From: Bacillota bacterium
Lineage (GTDB): Bacteria > Bacillota > Bacilli > Paenibacillales > NBRC-103111
Length of the DNA: 5,868 nt
Direction of reading: 5' to 3'
Assembly: GCA_023391955.1 (NCBI GenBank)
Contig: JAEWAA010000509.1
Span: 1 to 5,868 of the forward strand
How positions within the stretch are numbered: position 1 is the first letter of the stretch; every line of letters starts with the position of its first letter. The notes beneath the pieces were generated by a model. The model was given only the letters and a program-made list of their open reading frames with translations, made no database searches and was not told the origin of the DNA. The position numbers and the translations under genes were made by a program. Below, one piece after another: positions 5,789-5,868 of the stretch.

Positions 5789-5868
5789 TTATTTGCTGAG
5801 AGCAGCAACGGCCTTATCCAGGAATGCCAGCTTGCTCCAGGAGGTGCCGCCTTGGGCGCTGGGGTCTA
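5789..5868 (-). CDS. Siderophore-binding lipoprotein, C-terminal end only (FeuA-like, runs off right edge)
   Basis: The last 25 codons of a gene end in TAA (5789-5791), reading DPSAQGGTSWSKLAFLDKAVAALSK. The pattern of Gly-Thr-Ser-Trp, a hydrophobic stretch and a Lys/Ala-rich helix fits the C-terminus of an iron-siderophore substrate-binding protein. The position, 5 nt upstream of feuB, is that of feuA in B. subtilis. Such proteins are lipid-anchored outside the membrane and hand the ferric siderophore to the permease. The fragment is too short to prove the family alone, so the call rests mainly on position. Confidence 0.72.
   Translation of the reverse strand, partial: DPSAQGGTSWSKLAFLDKAVAALSK

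Overview
The window reads as Firmicutes DNA, most likely Paenibacillus or a close relative. The evidence is Bacillus-type FeuB and FeuC permease sequences, strong GGAGG-type ribosome binding sites, GC-rich coding DNA beside AT-rich intergenic DNA, and an intergenic element that resembles the dispersed CTAACGGAC repeats I remember from Paenibacillus genomes. The genus is an inference. Every gene I can support lies on the minus strand, so transcription runs from high to low coordinates.

Positions 5868 to 1194 hold a compact ferric-siderophore uptake operon. In transcription order it contains the C-terminal end of a substrate-binding lipoprotein (FeuA-like, cut by the window edge), permease FeuB, permease FeuC, a BesA-like esterase, a second IroE-like esterase, and a FecE/YusV-type ABC ATPase. 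The genes overlap by 1 to 11 nt or are separated by 5 to 16 nt, and a strong intrinsic terminator follows at 1087-1131. Together they describe a complete route. The binding protein captures the ferric siderophore outside the membrane, FeuB/FeuC carry it through, the ATPase powers the step, and the two cytosolic esterases probably hydrolyse the ester backbone to release iron. In B. subtilis the feuABC-besA operon lacks its own ATPase (YusV is encoded elsewhere) and has one esterase, so the in-operon ATPase and second hydrolase are the notable differences here.

Positions 422-1193 are non-coding. From right to left they hold the operon terminator, a roughly 185-bp element with long imperfect inverted ends (873-1057), a stretch of about 230 bases with no supported gene, a near-consensus minus-strand promoter (611-639), and an AT-rich leader carrying a 9-bp inverted repeat (518-560) and a possible second promoter.

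Positions 1-421 carry the first 140 codons of phosphoenolpyruvate carboxylase (ppc), which continues off the left edge. It appears to be transcribed from its own promoter, independently of the iron operon. I found no tRNA, rRNA, CRISPR array, transposase gene or recognisable riboswitch. The siderophore operon's own promoter and operator lie to the right of the window.
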